A stretch of DNA of 64,000 nucleotides. Source: Cytobacillus firmus (GTDB lineage: Bacteria > Bacillota > Bacilli > Bacillales > Cytobacillaceae). The position numbers and the translations under genes were made by a program. Shown one piece after another: positions 45,957-56,375 of this stretch (positions are counted from its first letter, which is position 1; the number at the start of each line of letters is the position of its first letter). Where the stretch lies: positions 1,822,001-1,886,000 of the forward strand of contig NZ_CP098323.1 in NCBI RefSeq assembly GCF_023657595.1, written 5' to 3'. The notes beneath the pieces were generated by a model, which had not been told where the DNA came from, ran no database searches, and saw nothing but the letters and a program-made list of their open reading frames with translations.

Positions 45957-46502
45957 ATGGGAGATTACAGAGAGATTATAACGAAAGCGGTCGTTGCGAA
46001 AGGACGTAAATTCACACAGTCCAATCATACGATCTGCCCGTCACACCATCCGTCAAGCATACTTGGCTGCTGGATCATAAACCATACGTACGAGGCGAAA
46101 AAAGCTGGAAAAACAGTGGAAATCTGCGGCCATTATGACATTAACGTTTGGTACTCTTTTAACAATAATACAAAAACCGAAGTTGTTACCGAACGGGTTG
46201 AGTATAAAGATGTCATTAAGTTGAAGTACCGTGATCCGGACTGTTTGGATGATCATGATATCATCGCCCGTGTTTTGCAGCAGCCGAGCTGCTGTGAAGC
46301 TGTCATTTCTCCAAACGGCAACAAAATCATCGTCACAGTGGAAAGAGAATTCATGGTCGAGGTAATCGGCGAAACAAAAGTGTGTGTAGCTGTCTACCCA
46401 GACAAGTGCGAATGTGATGATGACGCTTGGGGACTTGACGTGGAAGATGAAGAATTCGAGGATTTAAATCCGGATTTTCTGGTGGGAACTGAAGAAGAGT
46501 AA
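45957..46502 (+). CDS. cotE: Outer spore coat morphogenetic protein CotE
   Basis: CotE organises the outer coat of the spore and recruits many coat proteins. The 181-aa protein starts [20 protein letters not shown], contains [16 protein letters not shown] and HYDINVWYS, and ends in the acidic tail typical of CotE ([26 protein letters not shown]). ATG 45957 is chosen from the family start and the GGAGGG site; an in-frame ATG ten codons upstream was rejected. Two mother-cell promoter candidates lie upstream. A terminator follows. Confidence 0.97.
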   Translation: MGDYREIITKAVVAKGRKFTQSNHTICPSHHPSSILGCWIINHTYEAKKAGKTVEICGHYDINVWYSFNNNTKTEVVTERVEYKDVIKLKYRDPDCLDDHDIIARVLQQPSCCEAVISPNGNKIIVTVEREFMVEVIGETKVCVAVYPDKCECDDDAWGLDVEDEEFEDLNPDFLVGTEEE

Positions 46503-46507
46503 TGACA

Positions 46508-46540
46508 AACTAGGAGGTTTTACTTCCTAGTTTTTCTTTT
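46508..46540 (+). terminator. Intrinsic terminator after cotE
   Basis: AAACTAGGA/TCCTAGTTT (46508-46516, 46526-46534) and a T-rich tract. Confidence 0.85.
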
Positions 46541-46657
46541 TATACTTTCCTCTAAAATCAAGCGAAATAAGGATAGCACCTTCCATCTTTAGTCTGAATT
46601 CTTTTGAATAGCATTTACTTAGAATGGAGTTATCAGATGCAAAGGGGAGAGGCGAAG

Positions 46658-47707
46658 ATGAAAATATTTCAAGTGAATTTAAAGTGCCATGATATGCACA
46701 AGATGAAAGAATTTTATACAAATGTGCTGGAGATGGAGCTGCTGACAGAGACTGAGAGTTATTTTACGATAATGGCTGGCACAACAAAAATTCTTTTTGA
46801 AAAAGATGATGCGATTCCTTATTATCATGTGTGTTTCCGGACAAATGCCGAATACTTTGATCATATGTATCAGAAATTAGGGGCTGAAAGTGTGCTGCTT
46901 CCAAATCAGAAAGGCGAGTACAGCATGTTTTGGAAGGGCAAGCAGGCATATTTTATCGACCCGGACGGAAATATTCTGGAGATGCTGGAACGTCCCTTAG
47001 AGGGAATAAAAAAGAAGGGGATCCAATGGCATGATGTCGGTGAGGTTGGTTTGCCTGTTAAGGATGTTGCTGCAATGAAGCTGGAATTAGATCAGTACCT
47101 GAAAAATGAACAAGTGGATTCCAGTGAGGCGTTTGCCTTTTACGGGGACAGCAAGGGGGTTTTTGTCCTGGTGAAGGAGGGAAGGAATTGGTATCCAACT
47201 GAAAGGGCTGCTTTTATTTCTCCTGTTAAAATATTTGCATCAGGACAAAGGGATGCCAGGTTTAAGCATCAGGAATATCCATACGAACTGATTGTGAGAA
47301 AAGAATGGGAAGGGAGCATCCCTGCTGTACAATTTCGGATTGCACGTCCGACAAATCAGCTTGATAAGTTTATTGCCTTTTACGAAGAAGGACTGGGTCT
47401 GAAGAGAGTCGGCGAATTTTGGAACCATGAAGGCTATGATGGGATTATGTTTGGTCTGCCTGACAGCCAGTATCATCTTGAATTTACTCAATCCAAGGAA
47501 AAAATGGAGCTTCCGCAGCCTGCTAAAGAGCATCTATTAGTTTTTTATGTGGGAGACCGTCTGGAGAGGGATAACATTGCCGACAGGCTTGCTGCTCTTG
47601 GATATCTGGAAACAGAGCCGGAAAATCCTTATTGGAGCAGAGGCGGATTGACGTTTGAAGATCCCGATGGGTGGCCGATTGTATTAATGAATACCCCGGG
47701 TATATGA
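46658..47707 (+). CDS. Tandem VOC (glyoxalase/dioxygenase-fold) protein
   Basis: A 349-aa protein of the vicinal-oxygen-chelate superfamily with at least two modules. The first (1-115) starts MKIFQVNLKCHDMHKMKEFYTNVLEM and ends AYFIDPDGNILEMLERP; the last (~235-345) has RPTNQLDKFIAFYEEGLGL and ends LTFEDPDGWPIVLMNTPG. The middle looks like a degenerate module. The substrate cannot be told from sequence. ATG 46658 is supported by AAAGGGGAGAGG. The gene is not in this position in B. subtilis. Confidence 0.8.
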   Translation: MKIFQVNLKCHDMHKMKEFYTNVLEMELLTETESYFTIMAGTTKILFEKDDAIPYYHVCFRTNAEYFDHMYQKLGAESVLLPNQKGEYSMFWKGKQAYFIDPDGNILEMLERPLEGIKKKGIQWHDVGEVGLPVKDVAAMKLELDQYLKNEQVDSSEAFAFYGDSKGVFVLVKEGRNWYPTERAAFISPVKIFASGQRDARFKHQEYPYELIVRKEWEGSIPAVQFRIARPTNQLDKFIAFYEEGLGLKRVGEFWNHEGYDGIMFGLPDSQYHLEFTQSKEKMELPQPAKEHLLVFYVGDRLERDNIADRLAALGYLETEPENPYWSRGGLTFEDPDGWPIVLMNTPGI

Positions 47708-47822
47708 GGCTATCGGTTTACCGGGATCTTTCGGTGTTATTCTTAAAATGATAAAGCCATCGTTTTCCTGTATATGTTAAAATAGCAAAGTAGTAAACTG
47801 AATTCAGAAAGGTTGAGGGTTT

Positions 47823-48440
47823 ATGTTTAAAAAAGTTGCTTCTGATGTGCTGGGCTTAAGTGATGTGGGAAGTGTCATTCACCCGGCTGATTATGACAAA
47901 GTCGATGCAGATGATTATGTCCTGCACGAAGATAATGAGAAAATCTATTTCCTGATCAAGTCCAAATCCGATGAATATTGCTTTACAAATAAGGCGCTTA
48001 TTCATTTGGATGGTACCAGCGCAGTCAGCAAAAAACGCACTTTAAAGCGCTACAGCTACCGCGAATATACCATCTCAAACGTTATGCTGGAAACAGCCGG
48101 TACAGTTGATTTGGATGTGGAAATCAAATTCATAATCGGATCTCAGGCCTTCTCGATTGACGTACATAAAAAGCATATTGAAGAATTGAAAGATTTATAT
48201 AAAGCCCTGATCCGCATTTCCGAGATCTGCAGAGAAAATGAAGTTTCCATGGAATATGCTGAAAAAAGCCTAAGCTTGGCATCAAGCACCCTTGGCCGTT
48301 CAGTATCCAATCAGGATGCCAACGTAGTGGACAATTTCCGCGTATTAAATGAAACGGCCTTCAACTGGCTGATGAACAGCCGCAAGAAATACAATGTGAA
48401 AGATTTTGGGTATGTGTTTGAAAAATACATTAATAACTAA
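47823..48440 (+). CDS. YvbH-like protein with bacterial PH domain
   Basis: A 205-aa protein. Residues ~5-125 look like a bacterial PH domain (YFLIKSKSDEYCFTNKALIHLDG, SYREYTISNVMLETAGTVDLDVEIKFIIG). The C-terminal ~80 residues match the helical YvbH-type oligomerisation domain. Function unknown; homologues are soluble. RBS AAAGGTTGAGG, with an extended -10-like TGTTAAAAT upstream. It lies just upstream of mutS but is separated by a terminator. Confidence 0.75.
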   Translation: MFKKVASDVLGLSDVGSVIHPADYDKVDADDYVLHEDNEKIYFLIKSKSDEYCFTNKALIHLDGTSAVSKKRTLKRYSYREYTISNVMLETAGTVDLDVEIKFIIGSQAFSIDVHKKHIEELKDLYKALIRISEICRENEVSMEYAEKSLSLASSTLGRSVSNQDANVVDNFRVLNETAFNWLMNSRKKYNVKDFGYVFEKYINN

Positions 48441-48449
48441 GAATCCTGG

Positions 48450-48480
48450 CAGCTCTCCATTGGGGAGCTGTTGTTTTATT
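48450..48480 (+). terminator. Terminator after the PH-domain gene
   Basis: CAGCTC/GAGCTG outer stem (48450-48455, 48465-48470) with inner CC/GG pairs, then TTGTTTTATT. Confidence 0.7.
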
Positions 48481-48628
48481 GTGGCAAGACTGTTTTGCTG
48501 GTCACTAAAGGCAAAAAATGTTTAGCCTCTGAGTTGATTTTCGCTGTGGGCACTTGATACTCGAAACATCAAAACCTATTAAGAAATACCAAGGCAAATA
48601 TTGCACATCTGAGTCACCAAATAATCTA

Positions 48629-48637
48629 TGATATAAT
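48629..48637 (+). promoter_or_regulatory. Extended -10 promoter candidate for mutS
   Basis: TGATATAAT: a TG extension with a perfect TATAAT and weak -35. A short palindrome, AGAGGA-a-TCCTCT (48653-48665), follows near the expected start. Confidence 0.5.
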
Positions 48638-48712
48638 GAAAAAGACGTTTTTAGAGGAATCCTCTTAAACAAAACTATAAAAATAATAGATTATGAATCG
48701 TTGGAGGAAGTT

Positions 48713-51313
48713 ATGGCAGCAGCTTACACGCCTATGATACAGCAATATTTACGGGTAAAGGCAGAATATCAGGATGCCTTTTTATTTTTTCGCCTTGGCG
48801 ACTTTTACGAAATGTTTTTTGATGATGCACTTAAAGCATCACAGGAGCTTGAAATCACGTTAACGAGCCGCGAGGGAGGCACGGAAGAACGGATTCCCAT
48901 GTGCGGAGTGCCATATCATTCAGCACCGGTATATATTGAACAATTGATTGAAAAAGGATACAAAGTCGCAATCTGCGAGCAAACGGAAGACCCAAAACAG
49001 GCAAAAGGCGTTGTGAAGCGGGAAGTCGTTCAGCTTATCACGCCTGGAACAATGATGGAAGGCAAAGGTCTTCAGGAAAAAGAAAACAACTACATTGCAT
49101 CGATTTCTGCTTTTGAAGATGAAACCTTTGGATTTGCCACCAATGATTTATCCACAGGTGAGACGAAGGTAACAATGTTAAGCAACGGGTTCGAGGAGGT
49201 TTTGAACGAGCTGTCCATGTCAGGAGCAAAGGAAGTAGTCATCTCTTCCGACTTTGATGGGGAATGGCAGAGGAGAATGAAAGAACGCTCCGTCATGGCG
49301 ATTTCTTTCGAGGATGATTGCGGAGTCCGGGACTCCTTTGAAGGACTTCTGGATGACTTAAATCAGGACAAGCTAAGGAGGACATCTTCCAGATTAATTA
49401 ATTACCTGTACCGCACGCAGAAGAGAAGTCTGGATCACCTTCAAAAAGTGGCGACTTATCAAGTAAATCAATACATGAAAATCGATTATTTCTCGAAAAA
49501 GAATCTCGAGCTGACAGAGACTATTCGCAGCAAAGGCAAGAAGGGCTCGCTATTGTGGCTCCTCGATGAAACAAAGACAGCTATGGGAGGACGTCTATTA
49601 AAGCAATGGATCGACAGGCCGCTTATTGATGAACAGGAAATTAAGCTCCGACATTCTTTGGTTGAAACACTGATAGGCTCTTTCTTTGAACGAGAAGAAA
49701 TCCGGGAAAAGCTGAAGGAAGTCTATGATCTGGAACGACTTGCAGGAAGAGTCGCTTTTGGAAATGTAAATGCCCGCGACCTAGTGCAGCTAAAAAAATC
49801 TCTTCAGCAGATACCTATTTTAAAAGAAATGGTCTCAAATCTGCCGAATGAGGAAGCACTGAGGCTCGCAGAGCGCCTGGATGCCTGTGAAGAAGTCACG
49901 GATACTTTGGAAAGCGCCATAATGGAAAATCCGCCGCTGTCTTTGAAGGATGGAAACATTATACAGGACGGCTATCATGAAGAGCTTGATAAATATCGCG
50001 ATGCCAGCAGAAACGGGAAGACCTGGATTGCCCAGCTAGAGAAGCAGGAACGTGAAAAAACGGGCATCAAATCTTTAAAAATCGGTTTTAATCGTGTGTT
50101 TGGCTATTATATCGAAGTAACCCGCGCAAATCTGCACCTTCTTCAGGAAGGACAATATGAGCGTAAGCAGACCCTTACCAATGCAGAGCGATTTATTACG
50201 CCTGAATTGAAGGAAAAAGAGGCACTCATACTGGAAGCGCAGGAAAAGTGTGTGGAGCTCGAATATGAATTATTTACGAATGTCCGCGAATATATAAAAG
50301 AATATATTCCGAGATTGCAAAAGCTGGCGAAAACGGTTAGTGAGCTGGATGTTCTTCAGTGCTTCGCCGCTGTCAGCGAACAGAGACATTATACAAAGCC
50401 AAATTTTTCAAATGAAAGACGGGTTTATATCAAAGACGGCCGCCATCCAGTCGTTGAAAAGGTGCTGAACGCACAGGAATATGTGCCTAATGACTGTTAT
50501 ATGGATGCGGACAGGGAAATGCTGCTGATTACCGGGCCGAATATGTCCGGTAAAAGTACGTATATGAGGCAAATCGCATTGACCGCGATTTTAGCGCAAA
50601 TCGGCTGCTATGTGCCTGCTTCTGAAGCCGTGCTGCCGATTTTCGACCAGGTATTTACGAGAATAGGGGCTGCCGATGACCTTATTTCCGGCCAGAGTAC
50701 GTTCATGGTCGAGATGCTTGAAGCGAGAAATGCCATCGTGAATGCCACTCAAAACAGTTTGATTCTGTTCGATGAAATCGGACGAGGAACTTCCACCTAT
50801 GATGGAATGGCTTTGGCGCAGGCAATCATTGAATATATACACAACCGGATTGGTGCGAAGACTTTGTTTTCCACTCACTACCATGAATTGACCGTGCTTG
50901 AAGAAGATCTGCAAAAAGTGAAAAACATCCATGTCAGCGCTGTCGAGCAAAATGGACGGGTTGTATTCCTTCATAAAATTAAAGAAGGAGCAGCAGATAA
51001 GAGTTACGGAATCCATGTTGCCCAGCTTGCAGAGCTGCCGAATGAACTGATTGTCAGGGCAAATGAAATTTTAACAGGGCTGGAATCGAACGACCCTCAT
51101 CAAGTTAAAAATGAGATTCCTGCTGCAGAAAAGATTGAAGAGCCTGCTGCGCAATTATCCTTTTTCGAGGAACCTGAAGACGTGAAGAAAGCTTCAATAA
51201 GCTCTAAAGATAAGAAGATCATTGATAAAGTCAGAGCGCTCGATATTCTGGATATGACGCCAATGCAGGCATTAAATACATTATATGAGCTGCACAGGAA
51301 ATTGAAGAATTAA
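48713..51313 (+). CDS. mutS: DNA mismatch repair protein MutS
   Basis: MutS recognises mismatches. The 866-aa protein has the mismatch-binding FYEMF motif near residue 38, Walker [10 protein letters not shown] (about 607-615), Walker [12 protein letters not shown], the STHYHEL motif, and near the C-terminus [10 protein letters not shown], a beta-clamp-binding motif of the QLSLF type. ATG 48713 is chosen from the GGAGG site and family start; a TTG four codons upstream overlaps that site. mutL follows 18 nt downstream. Confidence 0.98.
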   Translation: MAAAYTPMIQQYLRVKAEYQDAFLFFRLGDFYEMFFDDALKASQELEITLTSREGGTEERIPMCGVPYHSAPVYIEQLIEKGYKVAICEQTEDPKQAKGVVKREVVQLITPGTMMEGKGLQEKENNYIASISAFEDETFGFATNDLSTGETKVTMLSNGFEEVLNELSMSGAKEVVISSDFDGEWQRRMKERSVMAISFEDDCGVRDSFEGLLDDLNQDKLRRTSSRLINYLYRTQKRSLDHLQKVATYQVNQYMKIDYFSKKNLELTETIRSKGKKGSLLWLLDETKTAMGGRLLKQWIDRPLIDEQEIKLRHSLVETLIGSFFEREEIREKLKEVYDLERLAGRVAFGNVNARDLVQLKKSLQQIPILKEMVSNLPNEEALRLAERLDACEEVTDTLESAIMENPPLSLKDGNIIQDGYHEELDKYRDASRNGKTWIAQLEKQEREKTGIKSLKIGFNRVFGYYIEVTRANLHLLQEGQYERKQTLTNAERFITPELKEKEALILEAQEKCVELEYELFTNVREYIKEYIPRLQKLAKTVSELDVLQCFAAVSEQRHYTKPNFSNERRVYIKDGRHPVVEKVLNAQEYVPNDCYMDADREMLLITGPNMSGKSTYMRQIALTAILAQIGCYVPASEAVLPIFDQVFTRIGAADDLISGQSTFMVEMLEARNAIVNATQNSLILFDEIGRGTSTYDGMALAQAIIEYIHNRIGAKTLFSTHYHELTVLEEDLQKVKNIHVSAVEQNGRVVFLHKIKEGAADKSYGIHVAQLAELPNELIVRANEILTGLESNDPHQVKNEIPAAEKIEEPAAQLSFFEEPEDVKKASISSKDKKIIDKVRALDILDMTPMQALNTLYELHRKLKN

Positions 51314-51331
51314 TATACAGGGGGTGACGAG

Positions 51332-53254
51332 ATGGGGAAAATCATTCAGCTCGATGATTCGCTTTCAAATAAGATTGCTGCCGGCGAGGTGGTGGAGCGG
51401 CCTGCATCAGTGGTAAAGGAATTGATGGAGAACTCTATTGATGCAGGAAGCACGATTATTGAAATTGAAGTGGAAGAGGCCGGCCTGGCTAAAATTCGCA
51501 TCATTGATAATGGCGACGGCATTGAGGAAGATGATGTCCTGAATGCCTTTCATCGCCATGCTACCAGTAAAATAAAAGACGAAAATGACCTTTTCCGCAT
51601 CCGCACGCTCGGATTCCGTGGCGAGGCCTTGCCCAGTATTGCGTCTGTTTCCAGAATTGAGATGAAAACTTCAACTGGCGATGCGGGAACGCGCGTCGTC
51701 ATCGAAGGCGGAAAAGTGGACGTGATGGAAAAGGCGCCCGGCAGAAAAGGGACTGACCTGACCGTAACGGATTTATTTTTCAACACTCCGGCACGGCTTA
51801 AATATATGAAGACGATTCACACAGAGCTTGGCAATATTACAGATGTGGTTAACAGGCTGGCACTTGCCCATCCGGAGGTCGCCATCCGCCTGATTCATAA
51901 TGAGCGTAAGCTTCTGCAGACGAATGGAAACGGGGATGTCCGGCAGGTGCTTGCAGCTATTTATGGAATTAATATCGTGAAAAAGATGGTTCGGATTGAA
52001 GCAAGCTCACTTGATTTTAAAATCAGCGGCTATGCAGCACTGCCGGAAATTACAAGGGCGTCAAGAAACTACATTTCCACCATGATCAATGGACGATTTA
52101 TCAAGAATTACTCATTGGCAAAAGCCATTCAGGAGGGGTATCATACACTGCTGCCAATCGGCCGCTACCCGATTGTACTCCTGAACATTGATATGGATCC
52201 GCTCCTTGTCGATGTGAACGTCCATCCGTCGAAAATGGAGGTGCGCTTAAGCAAGGAACATGAATTGAATGAGCTTGTATCAGGTGCTTTGAAGGCTGCA
52301 TTTAAAATAGAGGAACTGATTCCTTCCGGGTTTACACAGCCGAAAAGCCTGAAGCCCAAGTCGGAACAGACAGCTCTTAATCTGGATCATTTGCCGGAGC
52401 AGCGCGAGCAGGTGTCTTCTTTTGTGCGTGAAACGAGGGAGGAGGCTGTTCGGCAAAATTCGGACAGAGCTGTTCTGCAAAGCTCACAAAGTCCTCCAGC
52501 CGAACCGCAAGCAGCAAAAACTCCTGACTTACAGGATGCACCTTCCATGGACTTTAGTCCTTCATCAGAAGATTTGCCTCAAGCGGATCCGCACATATTC
52601 CAGTCCGAAGAGCCGAGAGCTGCAGGAATGGAACAGTTTTTCGCAGAGACTGCCACGGTAGAGGAGCCATCGCGTGTGCCCCCGCTTTATCCGATCGGGC
52701 AAATGCATGGGACTTATATTTTTGCCCAAAATGACCGTGGCCTTTATATCATTGATCAGCACGCCGCCCAGGAGCGGATCAAGTACGAGTATTTCAGGGA
52801 GAAAGTCGGCCAGGTTGAAAGCGAATTGCAGGAAATGCTCATACCGCTGACCTTTGAATACTCAACGGATGATTATATTAAAATTGATGAATACAAAGGC
52901 GAACTTGAAAAAGTGGGGGTATTTCTGGAGCAGTTCGGACATAACAGCTTTATCGTCCGTTCCCACCCGCAATGGCTGCCAAAAGGCGAAGAACAGGAAA
53001 TCATTGAGGATATGATTGAACAACTCTTAGCCATGAAGAGAGTCGATATTAAAAAACTGCGCGAGGAAGCTGCCATCATGATGAGCTGTAAAGCTTCCAT
53101 TAAAGCGAACCACCATCTGCGCAATGATGAAATCCAGGCGCTGCTTGATGAATTGCGGAGGTCCTCCGATCCGTTCACATGCCCGCATGGACGGCCGATC
53201 ATCATTCATTATTCGACTTATGAAATGGAGAAAATGTTTAAGCGGGTAATGTAG
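51332..53254 (+). CDS. mutL: DNA mismatch repair protein MutL
   Basis: MutL is the endonuclease of Gram-positive mismatch repair. The 640-aa protein has the GHKL ATPase motifs [17 protein letters not shown] and [12 protein letters not shown], a proline-rich linker (~340-440), then the C-terminal endonuclease domain with DQHAAQERI, the clamp-binding [19 protein letters not shown] and CPHGRP zinc-site motifs. The metal motif shows it is the nicking type, not the E. coli type. RBS AGGGGGTGA. Terminator after. Confidence 0.97.
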   Translation: MGKIIQLDDSLSNKIAAGEVVERPASVVKELMENSIDAGSTIIEIEVEEAGLAKIRIIDNGDGIEEDDVLNAFHRHATSKIKDENDLFRIRTLGFRGEALPSIASVSRIEMKTSTGDAGTRVVIEGGKVDVMEKAPGRKGTDLTVTDLFFNTPARLKYMKTIHTELGNITDVVNRLALAHPEVAIRLIHNERKLLQTNGNGDVRQVLAAIYGINIVKKMVRIEASSLDFKISGYAALPEITRASRNYISTMINGRFIKNYSLAKAIQEGYHTLLPIGRYPIVLLNIDMDPLLVDVNVHPSKMEVRLSKEHELNELVSGALKAAFKIEELIPSGFTQPKSLKPKSEQTALNLDHLPEQREQVSSFVRETREEAVRQNSDRAVLQSSQSPPAEPQAAKTPDLQDAPSMDFSPSSEDLPQADPHIFQSEEPRAAGMEQFFAETATVEEPSRVPPLYPIGQMHGTYIFAQNDRGLYIIDQHAAQERIKYEYFREKVGQVESELQEMLIPLTFEYSTDDYIKIDEYKGELEKVGVFLEQFGHNSFIVRSHPQWLPKGEEQEIIEDMIEQLLAMKRVDIKKLREEAAIMMSCKASIKANHHLRNDEIQALLDELRRSSDPFTCPHGRPIIIHYSTYEMEKMFKRVM

Positions 53255-53264
53255 AAAGAGAGGG

Positions 53265-53295
53265 ACGCTGAACCTGAGTGGTTCGGCGTTTTTAA
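53265..53295 (+). terminator. Intrinsic terminator after mutL
   Basis: ACGCTGAACC/GGTTCGGCGT (one G-T pair), then TTTTTAATTT. Confidence 0.85.
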
Positions 53296-53335
53296 TTTAT
53301 AGACTATAATAATGTTATGTAAACAAAACAGGATT

Positions 53336-53383
53336 TTCGCTCTAACAACTATCTTTTCGCTCATAAAAAACGAAATATCGCTC
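53336..53383. repeat. Three short repeats with 20-21-bp spacing
   Basis: TTCGCTC (53336-53342), TTCGCTC (53356-53362) and ATCGCTC (53377-53383) recur every 20-21 bp, each followed by an A-rich stretch. They lie between the convergent mutL and mreBH terminators. Confidence 0.6.
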
Positions 53384-53403
53384 AAAACGTTTCTATACCA
53401 AAC

Positions 53404-53435
53404 AAAAAAAGCATCCATTTCGTATAATGGATGCT
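53404..53435 (-). terminator. Terminator of mreBH
   Basis: AGCATCCATT/AATGGATGCT (53410-53419, 53426-53435); on the minus strand it is followed by T7. Confidence 0.88.
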
Positions 53436-53449
53436 CTTAATCTATAACC

Positions 53450-54457
53450 TTATCTTACCAATGTATGCATCTTATCAATATATTTTAATGCAACCCCTGT
53501 TCCAACCGCTACAGATTCAAGAGGATTTGGAGCTAGGTGCACAGGCACAACAATTTCTTGGGATAACCAATCCTGCATGCCATTAAGGAGGGCGCCGCCG
53601 CCGGATAAAATAACTCCGCGGTCAACGATGTCACCGCTCAGTTCGGCAGGGCTGTCTTCTAAAGTGGCACGGATGGCCTCCAGAATATGCAGGAGTGCTT
53701 CTCTCATTGCATCACGAATCTCATATGAAGACAATATAATTGTTTTTGGCAAGCCAGTCACTAGGTCCCGGCCACGGACTTCCATTGTCATTTCTTCATG
53801 GTCGACTAATGCATAGCCAATTTCCATCTTAATTTTTTCTGCTGTTCTTTCCCCTATAAGGACATTGTATTCTTTGCGAACATGCTGAATAATGTCATCA
53901 TCGAGTCTGTCACCGCCAATACGGATGGAATGGCAGGCAACAACACCGCCAAATGAAATGATGGCGACTTCAGTTGAACCGCCGCCAATATCTACAACAA
54001 CGTTTGCAACGGGCTCATCAACAGGCATGCCAGCCCCTATTGCAGCTGCTACCGGTTCTTCAATAAGATGTACTTTTTTTGCCCCAGCATTTCGTACTGC
54101 GTCCTGAATAGCTCTTCTCTCTACAGAAGTAGAACCTGAAGGAGTACATACGACCACGTTAGGCTTTCTGATCGCGAATCCGACTTTTTTCGATGCTTTT
54201 CGCATAACTTGGCGAAGCATTTCAGTCGTCGTGTCATAATCCGCGATAACCCCGTCTTTTAGCGGACGGATGGCAACGATGCGGCCTGGTGTTTTACCAA
54301 TCATTTCTTTTGCTTCTTTACCAACAGCTAACACTTTTTTCGTTTCTGTATCAATTGCTACTACAGACGGTTCGTTTAAGATAATTCCTTTTGTTTTGCT
54401 GTATACAAGAATATTAGCAGTTCCTAAGTCAATTCCAATTTCAGATGTATTTATCAT
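53450..54457 (-). CDS. mreBH: MreB-family actin-like protein MreBH
   Basis: MreBH is one of three MreB paralogues in Bacillus; it guides side-wall synthesis and localises the LytE hydrolase. The 335-aa protein has the actin-fold motifs [27 protein letters not shown] and [14 protein letters not shown]. It resembles B. subtilis MreBH ([20 protein letters not shown]) more than MreB or Mbl, and shares its monocistronic setting. It runs opposite to its neighbours. A sigma-I-type -35 box lies upstream, matching the known sigma-I control of mreBH. Confidence 0.9.
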   Translation of the reverse strand: MINTSEIGIDLGTANILVYSKTKGIILNEPSVVAIDTETKKVLAVGKEAKEMIGKTPGRIVAIRPLKDGVIADYDTTTEMLRQVMRKASKKVGFAIRKPNVVVCTPSGSTSVERRAIQDAVRNAGAKKVHLIEEPVAAAIGAGMPVDEPVANVVVDIGGGSTEVAIISFGGVVACHSIRIGGDRLDDDIIQHVRKEYNVLIGERTAEKIKMEIGYALVDHEEMTMEVRGRDLVTGLPKTIILSSYEIRDAMREALLHILEAIRATLEDSPAELSGDIVDRGVILSGGGALLNGMQDWLSQEIVVPVHLAPNPLESVAVGTGVALKYIDKMHTLVR

Positions 54458-54500
54458 GAATTATTCACCCAATTTCAAATTTATATTGTCACGATATAGC

Positions 54501-54530
54501 CTTCTAATAAATTAACATGATTTTGGGGGT
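54501..54530 (-). promoter_or_regulatory. Sigma-I-like promoter of mreBH
   Basis: On the minus strand, ACCCCCAAAA (54530-54521) is the characteristic sigma-I -35 region. An AGAAG (54505-54501) in the -10 position only partly matches CGAA. Confidence 0.45.
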
Positions 54531-54732
54531 TAGCCTTGAATTGTTATGGAATCGTTAATAAAATGTAATTTTATAAGAAAATTTTAGGGAAATTGTCGAA
54601 TAGGATGGGTAAAACTTGTTCATAATGCATAAATGTTCTGTTTTTGTAAAAAGAATGGTAAGATGATACCTGAAAAATTTTCCTGCTTTATGTTAGGATA
54701 ATAAATAGAATGGCAGTAAAGGCAGTGAACAG

Positions 54733-55695
54733 ATGATTGAAAAAGAAAAGCTGGCAGTGCTGATTGGCCCTACAGCTGTCGGAAAAACAAAATTAAGCAT
54801 TCTGCTGGCGAAAAGATTTAATGCCGAGATTATCAGCGGAGATTCTATGCAAATATATAAAAGCATGGATATCGGCACGGCAAAAATTAAAGAGGAAGAG
54901 ATGGAAGGGATACCGCATCATCTAATTGACATCAAATATCCTGAAGATCCTTTTTCGGCAGCTGAATTTCAGAAACTGGTCCGAAGCAAAATCACAGAGG
55001 TTACTTCAAGAGGCAAACTTCCAATGATCGTTGGAGGTACGGGATTGTATATTCAATCCGTTATTTATGATTATCAATTCTCTGATGCGCCTTCAGATGA
55101 AGAATTCAGAAAAACATTGGAGGAACGCGCCGAAAGGGAAGGGAACGATGCCCTTTTTAAGGAGCTTTTGGCCATAGACCCTGATAGTGCAGAAAAAATT
55201 CACCCCAATAACATTCGAAGAGTGGTCAGGGCATTGGAAATTTACCATTGCACAGGGAAACCGATGTCTCAGTATCAGGAGAATCAGGATCCAGAACTTC
55301 TTTATGATACGGCACTGATTGGGTTGACCATGGATCGGGAGACCTTATATGAACGCATCAATTTCCGAGTTGAGATCATGATGAAGGAAGGCTTGCTTGA
55401 AGAAGTGAGATCCCTATATGATCAGGGGTTAAAGGATTGCCAGTCTATACAGGCCATCGGGTATAAAGAGCTGTATGATTACTTTAATGGATGTGTTTCT
55501 CTGGAGGATGCCGTAGGAAATCTGAAGCAAAATTCAAGAAGATATGCAAAAAGGCAGCTGACATGGTTTCGAAACAAGATGAATGTGGAATGGTTTGATA
55601 TGTCCGATTCAGTCGATCCTCATGAGTTTGAAAAAAAATTCGCTGAAATTTCTGCTCATATTGAAGGAAAGCTGAAAATAAAATCGAATACATAA
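54733..55695 (+). CDS. miaA: tRNA dimethylallyltransferase MiaA
   Basis: MiaA prenylates A37 of UNN-reading tRNAs, giving i6A, the substrate of MiaB. The 320-aa protein has the P-loop GPTAVGKTKLS, the DSMQIYK loop, GIPHHLIDI and GGTGLYIQS motifs and QSIQAIGYKEL. The start ATG has a modest AAAGG upstream. hfq follows 27 nt downstream, the arrangement seen in B. subtilis (ymaH). Confidence 0.96.
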   Translation: MIEKEKLAVLIGPTAVGKTKLSILLAKRFNAEIISGDSMQIYKSMDIGTAKIKEEEMEGIPHHLIDIKYPEDPFSAAEFQKLVRSKITEVTSRGKLPMIVGGTGLYIQSVIYDYQFSDAPSDEEFRKTLEERAEREGNDALFKELLAIDPDSAEKIHPNNIRRVVRALEIYHCTGKPMSQYQENQDPELLYDTALIGLTMDRETLYERINFRVEIMMKEGLLEEVRSLYDQGLKDCQSIQAIGYKELYDYFNGCVSLEDAVGNLKQNSRRYAKRQLTWFRNKMNVEWFDMSDSVDPHEFEKKFAEISAHIEGKLKIKSNT

Positions 55696-55722
55696 TGATA
55701 GAGATAAAAGAGGAGGATTATA

Positions 55723-55956
55723 ATGAAATCAGCAATCAATATTCAAGATCAGGTACTTAACCAGCTACGCAAGGATAATACGAATTGTACCGTGTTCTTA
55801 TTAAACGGATTCCAAATTAGAGGCTGTATTAAAGGCTTTGATAATTTTACTGTACTATTTGAATCAGAAGGAAAGCAGCAGCTTGTTTACAAGCATGCGA
55901 TTTCAACATTTGTCCCCCAGCGCAATGTTCAGTTGGATTTAGAAAACCAGCAATAG
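55723..55956 (+). CDS. hfq: RNA chaperone Hfq
   Basis: Hfq is a hexameric Sm-like RNA-binding protein. The 77-aa product has Sm1 ([39 protein letters not shown]) and Sm2 with YKHAIST, where Gram-positive Hfq has this in place of the E. coli KHAIST context. The C-terminal tail is short, typical for Bacillus. RBS GAGGAGG. Cotranscribed with miaA; terminator after. Confidence 0.97.
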   Translation: MKSAINIQDQVLNQLRKDNTNCTVFLLNGFQIRGCIKGFDNFTVLFESEGKQQLVYKHAISTFVPQRNVQLDLENQQ

Positions 55957-55979
55957 AATATAACACAGTAAGGATGAAA

Positions 55980-56012
55980 AGCCCGCTTTGAATGAAGCGG
56001 GCTATTTTCTTA
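55980..56012 (+). terminator. Intrinsic terminator after hfq
   Basis: AGCCCGCTT/AAGCGGGCT (55980-55988, 55995-56003), then ATTTTCTT. Confidence 0.85.
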
Positions 56013-56360
56013 TGTCAGAGCGATAAGAAAGGCAAAAATATTTAATGAAATGGACCCTATCTGAATACATATAGGTATGGGAATTTATTGTTTCTATGAG
56101 GGCAAGCTGACTGCGGGCCCGTTTCCCTTGTCCATTATGAACGGCTTAATTACTCTGTGCCATGCCGAAAGGGAGTATAGCCATAGCTGATGGAAGTTTC
56201 ACCTTATTTCTCGGGAAACCGCAAGAACCGACACTCCTGCATCATTGATTGCTGAAATGGACGGGAACATGTCGTATTTTAGCCTAATAACCGTAATCTC
56301 GCGGATGCATATAGGCTTTTGTCACAACGATTACTTCTATGCGTATACTGTGCTAAGAAT
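56013..56360. other. Gene-free hfq-spoVK spacer
   Basis: About 350 nt. Apart from the repeat-like 56171-56209 I find no gene. A GTATACTGT near 56352-56360 could be part of a mother-cell promoter for spoVK, but the -35 is unconvincing. Confidence 0.4.
56171..56209. repeat. Partial copy of the end of the pgsA-upstream element
   Basis: Bases 56187-56208 (from CTGATGGAAGTTTCACC) match 31502-31523 (CTGATTGAAGTTTCACT...) at 20 of 22 positions, and GGGAG...ATA...GCC precedes it in both copies. Confidence 0.5.
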
Positions 56361-56375
56361 GTGAGGTGATAGCTT

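Noticed and set aside
53577..54107. Plus-strand open frames opposite mreBH
   Set aside because: Shadow frames of the conserved mreBH coding sequence, with no ribosome binding sites.
54580..54594. CodY-box-like AATTTTAGGGAAATT before miaA
   Set aside because: Three mismatches including the two central positions in AT-rich DNA; not enough to claim a site.
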